DNA of 64,000 nucleotides from Rhizobium oryzicola (lineage in GTDB: Bacteria > Pseudomonadota > Alphaproteobacteria > Rhizobiales > Rhizobiaceae), in the NCBI RefSeq assembly GCF_030504645.1, contig NZ_JAUKWQ010000005.1:310001-374000 (forward strand), given 5' to 3'. A program made the translations under genes and the position numbers. Below are positions 40,030-51,036 of the stretch, one piece after another. Position 1 is the stretch's first letter. Every line of letters begins with the position of its first letter. A model generated the notes under the pieces. That model had not been told where the DNA came from and did no database searches. It saw only the letters and a list, made by a program, of their open reading frames with translations.

Positions 40030-41070
40030 TCAAAGCAGGATGTCGGTGTAGAGCTCGGAAACATCCGGCTCCGGATCGGCCTGGGCGAAATCGGCACTGT
40101 CAGCGACGATGTCGCGAACGTCCTTATCGATCAGCTTCAGATCCTCTTCGCTTGCCCAGCCCTTTTCGACGAGGCGGAGGCGCACCTGCTCGATCGGATC
40201 ATGCTCCGAACGCATCTTCTGAACTTCGTCCTTGGAGCGATACTTCGCCGGGTCGGACATGGAGTGACCACGGTAACGATAGGTCAGCATTTCCAGGATG
40301 ATCGGGCCGTTGCCGGCGCGGCAGTGCGCCGTCGCCTCATCGGCTGCGGCCTTGACGGCGCGCACATCCATGCCATCCACCTGGAGGCCCGGAATACCGA
40401 AGGATGCGCCGCGCTGCGAGAAATCCGTCTGCGCGGAAGCGCGCGATACGGCCGTACCCATGGCGTAGCGGTTGTTTTCGATCACGTAGATCACCGGAAG
40501 CTTCCACAGCTGCGCCATGTTGAAGCTTTCATAGACCTGCCCCTGGTTGGCAGCGCCATCGCCGAAATAGGCGAGCGAGACATTGTCGTTGCCGCGGTAC
40601 TTGTTGGCAAAGCCAAGTCCGGTGCCGAGCGAGACCTGCGCACCGACGATGCCGTGTCCGCCGTAGAAGTTCTTCTCCTTGGAGAACATGTGCATCGAGC
40701 CGCCCTTGCCCTTGGACAAGCCGCCGCGACGCCCGGTGAGTTCAGCCATGACGCCACGGGCGCTCATGCCGCAGGCCAGCATGTGGCCGTGGTCACGATA
40801 GCCGGTGATGACCTGATCACCTTCCTTGAGCGCCATCTGCATGCCGACGACGACAGCTTCCTGGCCGATGTAAAGATGACAGAAGCCGCCGATGAAACCC
40901 ATGCCGTAAAGCTGGCCGGCCTTCTCCTCGAAACGCCGGATGAGCAGCATTTCGCGATAGGCCTTGAGTTCCTCGTCTTTGTTGAAATCAACAATGGGAC
41001 CGCCATTGCTGGCTTTAGCAGGCTTCGCCGTTTTGCGACCGGATGCGGACGCGGCTGTTTTCGGCGCCAT
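40030..41070 (-). CDS. pdhA: Pyruvate dehydrogenase E1 alpha subunit
   Basis: Thiamine-diphosphate subunit of E1. In 346 aa: [35 protein letters not shown], and the TPP motif [20 protein letters not shown] ending in VIYVIENN. The phosphorylation-loop region [15 protein letters not shown] is also present, as in mitochondrial homologues. A Lys/Ala-rich N-terminus ([20 protein letters not shown]) precedes the fold. It is the first gene of the long pdh-lipA block. A CATGAT-N7-ATCATG palindrome lies 85-105 nt upstream of the start and may be its operator. Confidence 0.97.
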   Translation of the reverse strand: MAPKTAASASGRKTAKPAKASNGGPIVDFNKDEELKAYREMLLIRRFEEKAGQLYGMGFIGGFCHLYIGQEAVVVGMQMALKEGDQVITGYRDHGHMLACGMSARGVMAELTGRRGGLSKGKGGSMHMFSKEKNFYGGHGIVGAQVSLGTGLGFANKYRGNDNVSLAYFGDGAANQGQVYESFNMAQLWKLPVIYVIENNRYAMGTAVSRASAQTDFSQRGASFGIPGLQVDGMDVRAVKAAADEATAHCRAGNGPIILEMLTYRYRGHSMSDPAKYRSKDEVQKMRSEHDPIEQVRLRLVEKGWASEEDLKLIDKDVRDIVADSADFAQADPEPDVSELYTDILL

Positions 41071-41155
41071 TCATAACCTCCCTGCGTGTCTTGATTGGTT
41101 ACCCCTACCATAGGCAAGAAAGGTCTAGCCAGCAATGCCAGAAATGCATGGCTCA

Positions 41156-41174
41156 CATGATATACAAGATCATG
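41156..41174. promoter_or_regulatory. Palindrome upstream of pdhA
   Basis: CATGAT (41156-41161), 7 nt, ATCATG (41169-41174): a perfect 6-bp inverted repeat centred in an AT-rich stretch about 95 nt before the pdhA start. The spacer on the minus strand includes TTGTAT. Inference: operator for a dimeric regulator of the pdh operon. Confidence 0.35.
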
Positions 41175-41216
41175 AATTTAAAGGAAAAAGGAGGAATTAA
41201 CTGAATTTCGGTTAAT

Positions 41217-41534
41217 TCAGAAGTAGCTATTGAAGACAACGATTTCGTCGCTGCGGGACACATTCAACTGATAGCGCGCCGTCTCATCCAACATGTCTTT
41301 TTCCAACGATCCATCGCTCAACAGACGAACCTGACGCTCCAGGGCCTCGCGCTTATCGGTCAGCTTTTTCAGCTCGGAGAGGCGCTCCATGCGCTGCTTC
41401 TCAAATTTTTCCGTCGCAATCAGACCCAGGTCACCATGCACGGAATGGTAGCTGAAGTAGGAAACAAAAGCGACGGTAATCGCTGGCAGAACCAGACGGC
41501 CGAACTTTCTTTTTTTGTGATATTTGGTCCACAT
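41217..41534 (-). CDS. FtsB/DivIC-type septum formation initiator
   Basis: A 105-aa bitopic division protein. Seen: short basic cytoplasmic end (MWTKYHKKRKFG), one transmembrane helix (VLPAITVAFVSYFSYHSVHG), then a periplasmic coiled coil (KFEKQRMERLSELKKLTDKR through EKDMLDETARYQL) ending in NVSRSDEIVVFNSYF. This order and length match the FtsB/DivIC family that links FtsL and FtsQ in the divisome. ATG start. It lies between eno and pdhA on the same strand, the usual rhizobial position, with 147 nt on each side. Confidence 0.88.
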   Translation of the reverse strand: MWTKYHKKRKFGRLVLPAITVAFVSYFSYHSVHGDLGLIATEKFEKQRMERLSELKKLTDKREALERQVRLLSDGSLEKDMLDETARYQLNVSRSDEIVVFNSYF

Positions 41535-41681
41535 ATGCCTGATGCCCTGCGACGCATTACCTGACGCGACACTCGCAGAACATGCTTAAGCAATCGTTGA
41601 CTGCTGCAGGCAGGATTGCCGGTCCGTACAATGCAAAACGGCGGCACAAGGCCGCCGTTGCAGATATCATATGGACATTGA

Positions 41682-43025
<1,344 letters not shown>

Positions 43026-43074
43026 TTATCGGATGAAATGGAAATTACAATGACGGTTTTTCTCGCATAAAGGC

Positions 43075-43131
43075 AAAAACTAATCGATTTAAATAATCTC
43101 TCGGCGCCATGCGCCGAGAAAAATCGATTAG
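43075..43131 (-). terminator. Nested-palindrome terminator between kdsA and eno
   Basis: Outer perfect 11-bp repeat CTAATCGATTT (43080-43090) with AAATCGATTAG (43121-43131) encloses an inner 9-bp stem TCTCGGCGC (43099-43107) with GCGCCGAGA (43111-43119). On the minus strand five Ts (43079-43075) follow the outer stem. It starts 9 nt after the kdsA stop and separates kdsA from eno. Confidence 0.7.
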
Positions 43132-43139
43132 AGCGCCAC

Positions 43140-43988
43140 TCAGGCGGCCTTTGCGACCTCGTCGAGCGCGAGCAGTTTTTCCAGAAGGCGCGGCAGGTCG
43201 GGCAACTTGACCATGTTCGGGCCATCGGACGGCGCGTTGTCCGGATCCTGATGGGTCTCGATGAAGACGCCGGCAACGCCAACAGCCACCGCCGCTCGCG
43301 CCAATGTTTCGACAAAGCGACGATCGCCACCGGTAGACTCACCCTGCCCACCCGGCTGCTGTACGGAGTGAGTCGCATCGAAAATGACAGGCGCGCCCAG
43401 CGATGCCATGATCGGCAGCGAGCGCATATCAGATACCAGCGTGTTGTAGCCGAAGGATGCGCCACGCTCGCAGAGCAGCACATTTGGATTGCCGCTTTCG
43501 GTGAACTTTGCCAGCACGTTCTTCATATCCCAGGGCGCCAGAAACTGGCCCTTCTTGACGTTGATGACGCGACCCGTCTTGGCGGCCGCCACCAGAAGAT
43601 CGGTCTGGCGCGACAGGAAGGCTGGGATCTGCAGGATGTCGACCGTCTCCGCAACGATCGCGCACTGCTCTTCGGTATGAATGTCCGTCAGAACGGGGAA
43701 GCCGTATTCCTTCTTGAGATCAGCGAAGACCTCCATGGCCGCTTCCAGGCCAATGCCGCGCTTGCCCTTGATCGAGGAGCGGTTCGCCTTGTCGAAGGAA
43801 GACTTGTAGACGAGGCCGATACCAAGCTTGTCGCAGATCTCCTTGATCGCGCCAGCCATCATGAAGGCATGATCCCGGCTCTCCATCTGGCAGGGACCGG
43901 CAATCAGGGAAAGACGCCCCGTCTGCGAGAACGTCACCTTTGCGGCGCCCTCCCCGACCATTACGACCGAATTGGCGACAACACTCAT
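43140..43988 (-). CDS. kdsA: 3-deoxy-8-phosphooctulonate (KDO-8-P) synthase
   Basis: Makes KDO-8-phosphate from arabinose-5-phosphate and PEP for the lipopolysaccharide core. In 282 aa: [32 protein letters not shown] (PEP/A5P site), [27 protein letters not shown], and [38 protein letters not shown] holds the C-terminal catalytic residues. Cys in AGPCQ is the metal-ligand position of the metal-dependent class. The ATG at 43988 has GAGGAG six bases upstream, ruling out a GTG two codons earlier. Confidence 0.97.
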   Translation of the reverse strand: MSVVANSVVMVGEGAAKVTFSQTGRLSLIAGPCQMESRDHAFMMAGAIKEICDKLGIGLVYKSSFDKANRSSIKGKRGIGLEAAMEVFADLKKEYGFPVLTDIHTEEQCAIVAETVDILQIPAFLSRQTDLLVAAAKTGRVINVKKGQFLAPWDMKNVLAKFTESGNPNVLLCERGASFGYNTLVSDMRSLPIMASLGAPVIFDATHSVQQPGGQGESTGGDRRFVETLARAAVAVGVAGVFIETHQDPDNAPSDGPNMVKLPDLPRLLEKLLALDEVAKAA

Positions 43989-44094
43989 AGGCACTCCTCA
44001 ATCGCTTTCATCAGCGGCAGCGCCGCTGGAACTGTTGCGTCGTCCTTATCAGCACCGGTGTCCTGTGTCACCTGCACCGGTTCCGGCGCTCATG

Positions 44095-44751
44095 TCACTT
44101 CACCTCGACCGGAGCGAAGGCAAAAATCTCACGCGTGTAGGTCTCAACCAACGCGCTGAAGGGCTTTCCGTCTGGTGTCGAGAGGAATGCCTTGTGCTGC
44201 AGGACATAATGCGGGATCTCCAGCATCGCACCAGCGCCGCGCTGAACTTGGCTGCCCATCTCCCCGCCGTGCGGAAGCGGCTGCCACAGAAGTTCCGCCG
44301 ACAGCGTACGGCGCTGGAACTGCAGGGGCTGCACGACACGCCCGAAGGCGGCATCGGATGTGTTGAGCGTATTATTCATCTCATCCGTCAGGTGAGACGG
44401 AATATACCAGTTGTCCGCCTCCGACAGCACGCGCTCACCGCATTTCAAGCGAACGCGGCGATAGGCCAACGGCTCCGCCTCACCCACCTTCAGAAGCGCC
44501 CGCACTTCAGCCGAGGCTGGCTTATCCTCCCCCTTGACGCGCTCGGCGATAATCTTCGGTTCGCTTGCCAGCCTATGTGCAGCACACCAGCGATCGAGCG
44601 TCAGCGTCGCGCTGTCATGGCTCAACAGATCCGCATTCAACGACTGAAGGATCGCCAGCGCCTGGCGTCGCATGACCGGCGTATCCGGCCAGGCAGGAGA
44701 ACCATCCGCGGATGCAATAGACGACCCCTCAGCAAGCAGCGTAACAGCCAT
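44095..44751 (-). CDS. Chorismate-lyase-fold (UbiC/UTRA-like) protein of unknown function
   Basis: A 218-aa protein. Seen: [20 protein letters not shown] in the middle and [20 protein letters not shown] near the C-terminus, which resemble chorismate lyase/UTRA ligand-binding folds. There is no DNA-binding domain and no clear signal peptide. The N-terminus ([20 protein letters not shown]) is short and weakly hydrophobic. It could be a UbiC-like enzyme of ubiquinone synthesis, but the catalytic Arg/Glu pair cannot be assigned by eye. It is divergent from lexA, sharing a 209-nt control region, so it may respond to SOS regulation. Confidence 0.5.
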   Translation of the reverse strand: MAVTLLAEGSSIASADGSPAWPDTPVMRRQALAILQSLNADLLSHDSATLTLDRWCAAHRLASEPKIIAERVKGEDKPASAEVRALLKVGEAEPLAYRRVRLKCGERVLSEADNWYIPSHLTDEMNNTLNTSDAAFGRVVQPLQFQRRTLSAELLWQPLPHGGEMGSQVQRGAGAMLEIPHYVLQHKAFLSTPDGKPFSALVETYTREIFAFAPVEVK

Positions 44752-44892
44752 GGCAACCTTTCGGTATTTGTGCAGCGTTCAATTTCCTTGCCGCCGAACG
44801 TGCATGTGCCAAAGTCGCTTCTGATTTCAAGCCCTCTGTTGAAGCGGTTTCATGGCGGCGACATGAAGATCATGCAAAAGAATCCGGATGGA

Positions 44893-44939
44893 CTTGCAGA
44901 ACACACAAGGAACAGATAGTGTTCGTTCTGGATTTGTTT
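44893..44939 (+). promoter_or_regulatory. lexA promoter with SOS box
   Basis: CTTGCA (44893-44898), 16-nt spacer, GATAGT (44915-44920) form a sigma-70 promoter. GTTCTGGATTTGTTT (44925-44939) directly downstream fits the alphaproteobacterial LexA operator GTTC-N7-GTTC with one mismatch in the last base, and overlaps the expected transcription start. A further GTTC is at 44921-44924. Confidence 0.55.
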
Positions 44940-44960
44940 CCGATTCAAGGTTGGGGCCCA

Positions 44961-45674
44961 ATGCTAACACGCAAACAGCATGAACTGCTTTTGTTCATCC
45001 ATGAGAGGATGAAGGAATCGGGCGTTCCGCCATCCTTCGACGAGATGAAGGACGCCCTGGAACTGGCCTCGAAGTCGGGCATCCACCGCCTGATCACGGC
45101 GCTGGAGGAGCGCGGCTTTATTCGCCGCCTTCCCAACCGTGCGCGGGCGCTGGAGGTGATCAAGCTACCGGAAGCCTATAGCGCTCCACAGCCACGCCGC
45201 GGCTTCTCCCCGAGCGTCATCGAAGGCAGCCTTGGCAAGGTGCAACCGGTCAAGCCCGCACCGACAACCGTCGTAGATGATGTGGCAGGCTCTGCGTCCG
45301 TTCCGGTCATGGGTCGCATCGCAGCAGGTGTTCCGATCTCCGCCATTCAGAACACGACGCATGAAATTGCCGTGCCCATGGACATGATCGGCCCAGGCGA
45401 GCATTACGCGCTGGAGGTCAAGGGCGACTCGATGATCGAGGCCGGCATTCTGGATGGCGATACCGTCATTATCCGCAATGGCAGCACGGCCAATCCGGGC
45501 GATATCGTCGTCGCGCTTGTCGATGACGAGGAAGCGACGCTGAAGCGGTTCCGCCGCAAGGGCGCATCCATTGCGCTCGAGGCGGCAAACCCCGCCTATG
45601 AAACACGCATCTTCCCGCCGGACAGGGTCAAGGTTCAGGGCAAGCTGGTTGGGCTTATCCGCCGCTATCATTGA
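44961..45674 (+). CDS. lexA: SOS repressor LexA
   Basis: Represses DNA-damage genes and is inactivated by RecA-stimulated self-cleavage. In 237 aa: N-terminal winged helix ([20 protein letters not shown], 25-44), a long Pro-rich linker (70-110), cleavage site Ala122-Gly123 in GRIAAGVPI, catalytic Ser157 in [10 protein letters not shown] and Lys195 in EATLKRF. The long linker is typical of alphaproteobacteria. The ATG at 44961 begins the conserved [10 protein letters not shown]; a frame from 44919 would cover the operator. It overlaps comEC tail to tail by 20 nt. Confidence 0.96.
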   Translation: MLTRKQHELLLFIHERMKESGVPPSFDEMKDALELASKSGIHRLITALEERGFIRRLPNRARALEVIKLPEAYSAPQPRRGFSPSVIEGSLGKVQPVKPAPTTVVDDVAGSASVPVMGRIAAGVPISAIQNTTHEIAVPMDMIGPGEHYALEVKGDSMIEAGILDGDTVIIRNGSTANPGDIVVALVDDEEATLKRFRRKGASIALEAANPAYETRIFPPDRVKVQGKLVGLIRRYH

Positions 45675-48159
45675 GCAAGGCCAGAACGGGTTCCGGAATA
45701 TCCCTGAAGTAGGCATCGGTTCGCCAATCATAGGCGCGGTGCCTGCTCCAGGGTCGGTCATTGTTGAGCATGGCGGCCTTGGCGTGCCATCTCTGTTTCA
45801 CGGTTGTGTTGTTGAAGCTCAACTCAAGCGCCCCCGTTCGTCGCAGGGTTTCGCCGCTCAACAAAAGTGCGCCGGATCGGCAACTGTGGAAGCCAGCCCT
45901 CGGTACAACGACGATGTCGGAGAGATCGCAGGCTGTGCCCGTCATCCGACCGTCCTCCAGCCAGGAAATTCGAACACCTGTGTCGGTTCTGGCGAAGCAT
46001 CCTACCTTGGTGACGCAGTTAAAGATGCCAGGGTTGGCTGCATCAGATGCGGTGATGAAGGCGGCAACCGCCTGCTTCAGGTCGACGCCTTGCTTCTTCG
46101 TCTTGGGCTGATCGGAGGGCTCCTCGGGTTCACTGGATTGATCCCTTTTCTGTCGTTTGGTGGCAGCTGTCTTTGTCTCGACTTTTGCCACTTCGGGAGG
46201 CGCGTGCGGCGGCAGGATAAGCGCATGACGCCATTGCTCAAAGATGAAGTTGGCGGGCTTGGTGCGGTTGGTGGCGACCGCTTGCGTACCGACCAATCCG
46301 ACGAGGCTCCCGTCATCGGAAACCAGCAGGTCAGGCATGGGTTGTCGTGAAAACTGCCAGGAAAGACCGATGGCTCCGACGATCAGCGGCAGGCCAGCGA
46401 GGCGAAGTGGCGTCCTGAGCAGGACCAGCAGCAGAAAGCCGGCGGTCCCGAGCCCCAGGAACCACGGATGCTGACGCCCGACGGCGACGTCACCGCCCCA
46501 GGATGCCACCATGTCAGCGATGTCGATGACGAATTCCAGTCCCCATCCCATCACCTTCAGGAAGGGGGCATCCAGCCCAAGTGGCATCAGCAGCATGCCG
46601 ATAACGGCTGCGGGCGTCACGATGAAGGTGATGGGGGGCATGGCCAGAACGTTGGCCACCAGTCCATAGGTTGTCATGCGATGGAAGTGGTCGATTGAAA
46701 ATATCGCTGTCGAAAAGCCGCCGATCAGCGACGTCGTGAGATCGCTCACCGCCAGAACCCAGATCAGCCGCAGGGGCGCGAAGGCCATCGACCTCGCCGG
46801 CCTTGGGCCGCTCCACCCACTGCGACGGCCGCGCCAGTCACTCCAGGCGGCGTAGCCCGCCACCAGAGCCACCGTCGCGGCAAAGGACATTTGAAAGCTT
46901 GGTCCAATGACGGTCGCGGGATCGGTGATCAGGATTACGAGAGCCGACAGCGCCACATTGCGCAAACTGATCAGCGGCTTGTCGAAGAGCACGGCACCCA
47001 GCATGATTGCCATCATGATATAGGCCCGCTCGGCAGAGACACCGAACCCGGAGATGGCGTAATAGGCCGTCACCATCATGAGCGCGCCGGCCGCGGCAAT
47101 CTTCTTCACGGGATATCTTTGCGCAAAGCCCGGAAAGAGTGCCAGGCCGGTTCTGACGCCGACAAAGAAGATGCCGGCAGCCAGCGCCATGTTCATACCT
47201 GAAATGGCGACGATATGCGCCAGCCCCGCCACGCGCAGGTTTTCGACGGTCTCCGGAGAGATCGCACGCCGCTCATCCGTCACCAATGCCGCCGCGAAAG
47301 CGCCTGCATCACCCGGGACGACGGCCCGAATGCGGTCGCCAACCGCGGCACGGACACTGAACAGCCACTCGACGAAATCCAGACCTTGTCCCTTGTCCGC
47401 CGTGCGGGTCACCTGCGGCCTGCCATAGGCATAGCCGACCGCACCGCTTCCATCGAAGAAGGATGAAAAGGCAAAATCGTTCAACCCCGGCAGTGCCGGG
47501 CCGGATGGCGGAGAGAGGCGTGCAAGCATCGTGATTTCGGTGCCGGAGGGATAGGCCGGCTGCTTCGAACGCACGATCAAGGTGACGCGACTCGGCGGCC
47601 GGCGGAGCTCCGGCTGAGCCGTCTTCGTCACGCGCAGGAGATAGCGCCACCGCCCCTCTCCGTCAGCATCGCGCCGCTCCACGACACCTGTCACTCTGGT
47701 TGTGATGGCCTGATCAAGAATTTGTGTATCCGCGCGATAGGTATCAAAGGAGGCTAGCGCCATGCCGAGATCGATCTGCACGGCGATCAGGAGAACGGTG
47801 CCGATGAGATATCTCCTCGATCGAAACGCGAGCCAGCAGAGCGCGGATCCGGGTGCCCATGCCCAATTCAACCATGAGAAAGGATCGTTGGGGAGAACGA
47901 ACCAGAGCGCGGCGCCAAACCCCATGAAAACCGGGAGCAACAGAAAAGCTCGACCATAGTCGAGTTCCTCCGCCACCCAGTTGGCGCAGCAACGAACCAG
48001 CCGCTGAAGCCGATCGTGGAGCATTGCCCAAACATGGATGGTTCTATGCTGCTTTGGACGGGACGGGCCATTGTTCGGAGGACGCGACAGCGGGGTCGAT
48101 TGGCCGAATCGCGACGGGCCTTCGACATCCCGTTCGAGTTCCGGCGCTGTCTCACGCAC
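45655..48159 (-). CDS. comEC: ComEC/Rec2 DNA-uptake channel protein
   Basis: Predicted inner-membrane channel for single-stranded DNA in natural transformation. In about 834 aa: an N-terminal DUF4131 region (about 45-230), then the competence domain with many membrane helices (about 270-560), including [20 protein letters not shown] and [17 protein letters not shown]. The C-terminal third is soluble with a Lys/Glu-rich insert ([15 protein letters not shown]) and does not show the metallo-beta-lactamase H-x-H-x-D-H motif; a divergent form is usual in rhizobia. Start GTG at 48159 is uncertain. The 3' end overlaps lexA. No other com genes are nearby. Confidence 0.85.
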   Translation of the reverse strand: MRETAPELERDVEGPSRFGQSTPLSRPPNNGPSRPKQHRTIHVWAMLHDRLQRLVRCCANWVAEELDYGRAFLLLPVFMGFGAALWFVLPNDPFSWLNWAWAPGSALCWLAFRSRRYLIGTVLLIAVQIDLGMALASFDTYRADTQILDQAITTRVTGVVERRDADGEGRWRYLLRVTKTAQPELRRPPSRVTLIVRSKQPAYPSGTEITMLARLSPPSGPALPGLNDFAFSSFFDGSGAVGYAYGRPQVTRTADKGQGLDFVEWLFSVRAAVGDRIRAVVPGDAGAFAAALVTDERRAISPETVENLRVAGLAHIVAISGMNMALAAGIFFVGVRTGLALFPGFAQRYPVKKIAAAGALMMVTAYYAISGFGVSAERAYIMMAIMLGAVLFDKPLISLRNVALSALVILITDPATVIGPSFQMSFAATVALVAGYAAWSDWRGRRSGWSGPRPARSMAFAPLRLIWVLAVSDLTTSLIGGFSTAIFSIDHFHRMTTYGLVANVLAMPPITFIVTPAAVIGMLLMPLGLDAPFLKVMGWGLEFVIDIADMVASWGGDVAVGRQHPWFLGLGTAGFLLLVLLRTPLRLAGLPLIVGAIGLSWQFSRQPMPDLLVSDDGSLVGLVGTQAVATNRTKPANFIFEQWRHALILPPHAPPEVAKVETKTAATKRQKRDQSSEPEEPSDQPKTKKQGVDLKQAVAAFITASDAANPGIFNCVTKVGCFARTDTGVRISWLEDGRMTGTACDLSDIVVVPRAGFHSCRSGALLLSGETLRRTGALELSFNNTTVKQRWHAKAAMLNNDRPWSRHRAYDWRTDAYFRDIPEPVLALLNDSGG

Positions 48160-48468
48160 CCTTCAGTCCCCCTGCGTTGCGTTAACCGCCCCTTTTAACA
48201 GAAATACAACCTGCACCTGATTAGCTCGGGTGGTCAATGGTGCCGCCGCGCGGCACCTGGAACGAAACCAAGACTGGTTCAGTTTGGATCACCAACCTTA
48301 AAGTCGCAGGTTATGCTGTCTCGAAGAATCGATGGTGCCTACATTATTTTCGCGCTGCACAATTACCCGCCACAAGTGCTTGGCAGCTGCCACCAGATCA
48401 TATAGCTAATTTCACACGCATCATTCCCCGGCGCTTGCGGGCGCCATTCCGCCTATCGGAGGATCAGT
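48160..48468. other. Divergent intergenic region comEC / gltA
   Basis: 309 nt. Besides the gltA promoter it holds a perfect GC hairpin, GGTGCCGC (48239-48246) with GCGGCACC (48250-48257) and a CGC loop. There is no T-run after it. No remnant of another gene was recognised. Confidence 0.5.
48379..48406 (+). promoter_or_regulatory. Probable sigma-70 promoter of gltA
   Basis: CTTGGC (48379-48384), 16-nt spacer, TATAGC (48401-48406), 63 nt upstream of the gltA start. Both boxes are close to the rhizobial consensus CTTGAC/CTATAT. Confidence 0.5.
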
Positions 48469-49758
48469 ATGACGGACACCACCGCACATCTCGGACTTGG
48501 AGAAAAGAAGGTCGACCTTCCGGTCAAGAAGGGTACCATTGGACCCGACGTGATCGATATCGGCGCGCTCTATAAGAACACCGGTGCCTTCACCTACGAT
48601 CCGGGCTTTACCTCGACCGCATCCTGCGAATCGAAGATCACCTTCATCGATGGCGACGAAGGCGTCCTGCTTCATCGCGGCTATCCCATCGAGCAGCTGG
48701 CCGAACACGGCGACTTCCTCGAAACCTGCTATCTGCTGCTCTACGGCGAACTGCCGACCGCTGCCCAGAAGAAGGACTTTGACTATCGCGTCACGCACCA
48801 CACCATGGTGCATGAGCAGATGAGCCGCTTCTTCACCGGCTTCCGCCGCGACGCGCACCCGATGGCTGTCATGGTGGGTACCGTTGGCGCCCTCTCCGCC
48901 TTCTATCACGACTCGACCGACATCACGGATCCGCATCAGCGCATGGTCGCTTCGCTGCGCATGATCGCGAAGATGCCGACCATCGCCGCCATGGCGTATA
49001 AGTACCACATCGGCCAGCCTTTCGTGTATCCGCAGAACAATCTGGATTACGCGTCCAACTTCCTGCGCATGTGCTTTGCCGTGCCCTGCGAAGAATACAA
49101 GGTGAACCCGGTTCTGGCGCGCGCCATGGACCGCATCTTCATTCTGCACGCAGACCATGAGCAGAACGCATCTACCTCGACCGTGCGACTGGCTGGTTCT
49201 TCGGGTGCCAACCCGTTTGCGTGCATCGCAGCCGGCATTGCCTGCCTTTGGGGGCCTGCCCATGGTGGTGCAAACGAAGCAGCTCTCAACATGCTGCAGG
49301 AGATCGGCACTGTTGACCGCATTCCGGAATACATCGCCCGCGCCAAGGACAAGAACGATCCGTTCCGTCTGATGGGCTTCGGTCACCGCGTCTACAAGAA
49401 CTACGACCCGCGTGCGAAGATCATGCAGAAGACCACGCATGAGGTTCTGGGCGAACTCGGTCACAAGGACGACCCGCTCCTGCAGGTCGCCATGGAGCTG
49501 GAAAAGATCGCCCTGACCGACGACTACTTCATCGAGAAGAAGCTCTACCCGAATATCGACTTCTACTCGGGCATCACGCTGAAGGCGATGGGCTTCCCGA
49601 CGACCATGTTCACCGTTCTCTTCGCGCTGGCCCGCACCGTTGGCTGGATCGCCCAGTGGGCGGAAATGATCGAAGATCCGCAGCAGCGCATCGGTCGTCC
49701 GCGCCAGCTCTACACCGGCGAAGCAAAGCGCGATTACGTTCCGGTCTCCAAGCGCTAA
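48469..49758 (+). CDS. gltA: Citrate synthase
   Basis: TCA-cycle entry enzyme joining acetyl-CoA and oxaloacetate. In 429 aa: [40 protein letters not shown] (first active-site His), [15 protein letters not shown] (second His) and the substrate-binding [18 protein letters not shown], followed by [20 protein letters not shown]. Size and the N-terminal extension fit the hexameric, NADH-sensitive type I enzymes of Gram-negative bacteria. The ATG has GGAGGATCAGT directly upstream, a strong SD. It is a single-gene unit with its own promoter and terminator. Confidence 0.97.
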   Translation: MTDTTAHLGLGEKKVDLPVKKGTIGPDVIDIGALYKNTGAFTYDPGFTSTASCESKITFIDGDEGVLLHRGYPIEQLAEHGDFLETCYLLLYGELPTAAQKKDFDYRVTHHTMVHEQMSRFFTGFRRDAHPMAVMVGTVGALSAFYHDSTDITDPHQRMVASLRMIAKMPTIAAMAYKYHIGQPFVYPQNNLDYASNFLRMCFAVPCEEYKVNPVLARAMDRIFILHADHEQNASTSTVRLAGSSGANPFACIAAGIACLWGPAHGGANEAALNMLQEIGTVDRIPEYIARAKDKNDPFRLMGFGHRVYKNYDPRAKIMQKTTHEVLGELGHKDDPLLQVAMELEKIALTDDYFIEKKLYPNIDFYSGITLKAMGFPTTMFTVLFALARTVGWIAQWAEMIEDPQQRIGRPRQLYTGEAKRDYVPVSKR

Positions 49759-49783
49759 GCGCGGACCAATACGACCTAAAGCG

Positions 49784-49816
49784 ACCCGCGGTGTTTTACC
49801 CCGCGGGTTTTTCTTT
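49784..49816 (+). terminator. Intrinsic terminator of gltA
   Basis: Perfect 8-bp stem ACCCGCGG (49784-49791) with CCGCGGGT (49801-49808), 9-nt loop, then TTTTTCTTT. It lies in the 78 nt between the convergent gltA and lpxB genes. Confidence 0.85.
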
Positions 49817-49836
49817 GCCGGAAACTCTGTGAGAAA

Positions 49837-51036
49837 TCAGATGGGGGAAGACATCTCCCCGGAGATGATGCCCCGGCGGATCAAAAGATCCAGCACAAGG
49901 CCAGCCGCTGCCTCGCCCGGAGGCACCGCCGTCGCCAACCGCTGCCAAACGAGATCAAAGCCTTCGAGCATGGCGCGTCGTTGCGGACTGTCTTCCGACA
50001 GGCATTCGGCCCACCGGCAGAGATAGCCCGGTCGGGCGAGTTCGTTGATATGCTCGGGCACGACGGGCTTGTCAGCGATCAGGTTTGGCAGCGAGGCGGA
50101 CCAGACTTTGATGTGCCGGGTCAGGAAACTCATCAGCCAATCTGTCTTATAGATCGACACGGTGGGCACCCCACACAACGCAAGTTCAAGCGTGACAGTG
50201 CCGGAGGCTGCGATGGCCATGTCCGCGTCAGCGACGGCGGCCCACTTCTCCGCGGTAGCGGCCGTAATGCGTGGCTGAATGGACCATTCTGCCACCAGTT
50301 CTTTCACCAGCTTTTCCTGCCGGGGCACGGTGGGCAGCAGAAACTCCGTAGTACCATTTCGCTCAGTAAAAAGAAGCGTCGTTTGCTCGAGCACCGGCAT
50401 CAGCGCCTTGATTTCCGTGGAGCGCGAACCCGGCAAAAGCAGGATCGTCTTCTGCGCATCTGGCGCCTTTAAGGGCCGCTCCGTACGCCGTTGGCGCACG
50501 GAAAGAACATCGTCATCCGCGGTCAAACGATGGCCGACGAAATCCGTCCGCGGCCCACCCAGTCTTCGCATCGCGTCTGGTTCGAAGGGCAGCAGTGCCA
50601 ATACCTGATCGACGAAGCCCAGCATCTGCGTCGCGCGATATTCCTTCCAGGCCCAAACGCTCGGGCAGACGTAATCCACCACCGGCAGATCAGGTAGGGC
50701 CTGGCGCACCCGCTTTGCAACGCGATGGGTGAAATCGGGACTGTCGATGATGAGAAGCAGATCGGGTTTTGCATCAATGATTGCCGCAACCGTCTGGCGG
50801 ATGCGGGCAAACAACTGTGGAAGTCGCTTGAGGATCTGCGTGAGCCCCATGATCGAGAGTTCGCTGAAATCGAAAAGTGACATCAAACCCTGCGCCTGCA
50901 GAGCGTCACCGCCCACGCCGATCAACTCGATGGGGCCGGGATAAGAAGCGCGCAGTGCTGCAATCAAATTGCCACCCAGAAGGTCGCCGGACACTTCGCC
51001 CGCTACGACGGCAATTTTCAGGGACCGGGCCACCAT
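49837..51036 (-). CDS. lpxB: Lipid-A-disaccharide synthase
   Basis: Glycosyltransferase (GT19) that condenses UDP-2,3-diacylglucosamine and lipid X at the inner membrane. In 399 aa: VVAGEVSGDLLGGNLIAAL at the N-terminus, GVGGDALQAQGL, IIDSPDFTHRVAKRV, DYVCPSVWAWKEYRATQM and, in the C-terminal half, LLLPGSRSTEIKALMPVLEQ and AASGTVTLELALCGVPTVSI. The ATG at 51036 overlaps the lpxI stop by one base (TGATG), so the two are coupled. It is the last gene of the bamA-lpx run. Confidence 0.95.
   Translation of the reverse strand: MVARSLKIAVVAGEVSGDLLGGNLIAALRASYPGPIELIGVGGDALQAQGLMSLFDFSELSIMGLTQILKRLPQLFARIRQTVAAIIDAKPDLLLIIDSPDFTHRVAKRVRQALPDLPVVDYVCPSVWAWKEYRATQMLGFVDQVLALLPFEPDAMRRLGGPRTDFVGHRLTADDDVLSVRQRRTERPLKAPDAQKTILLLPGSRSTEIKALMPVLEQTTLLFTERNGTTEFLLPTVPRQEKLVKELVAEWSIQPRITAATAEKWAAVADADMAIAASGTVTLELALCGVPTVSIYKTDWLMSFLTRHIKVWSASLPNLIADKPVVPEHINELARPGYLCRWAECLSEDSPQRRAMLEGFDLVWQRLATAVPPGEAAAGLVLDLLIRRGIISGEMSSPI

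Noticed and set aside
48182..48199. CtrA-like site TTAA...TTAAC upstream of comEC
   Set aside because: The spacing between the two halves is 9 nt, not the 7 nt of the CtrA consensus.
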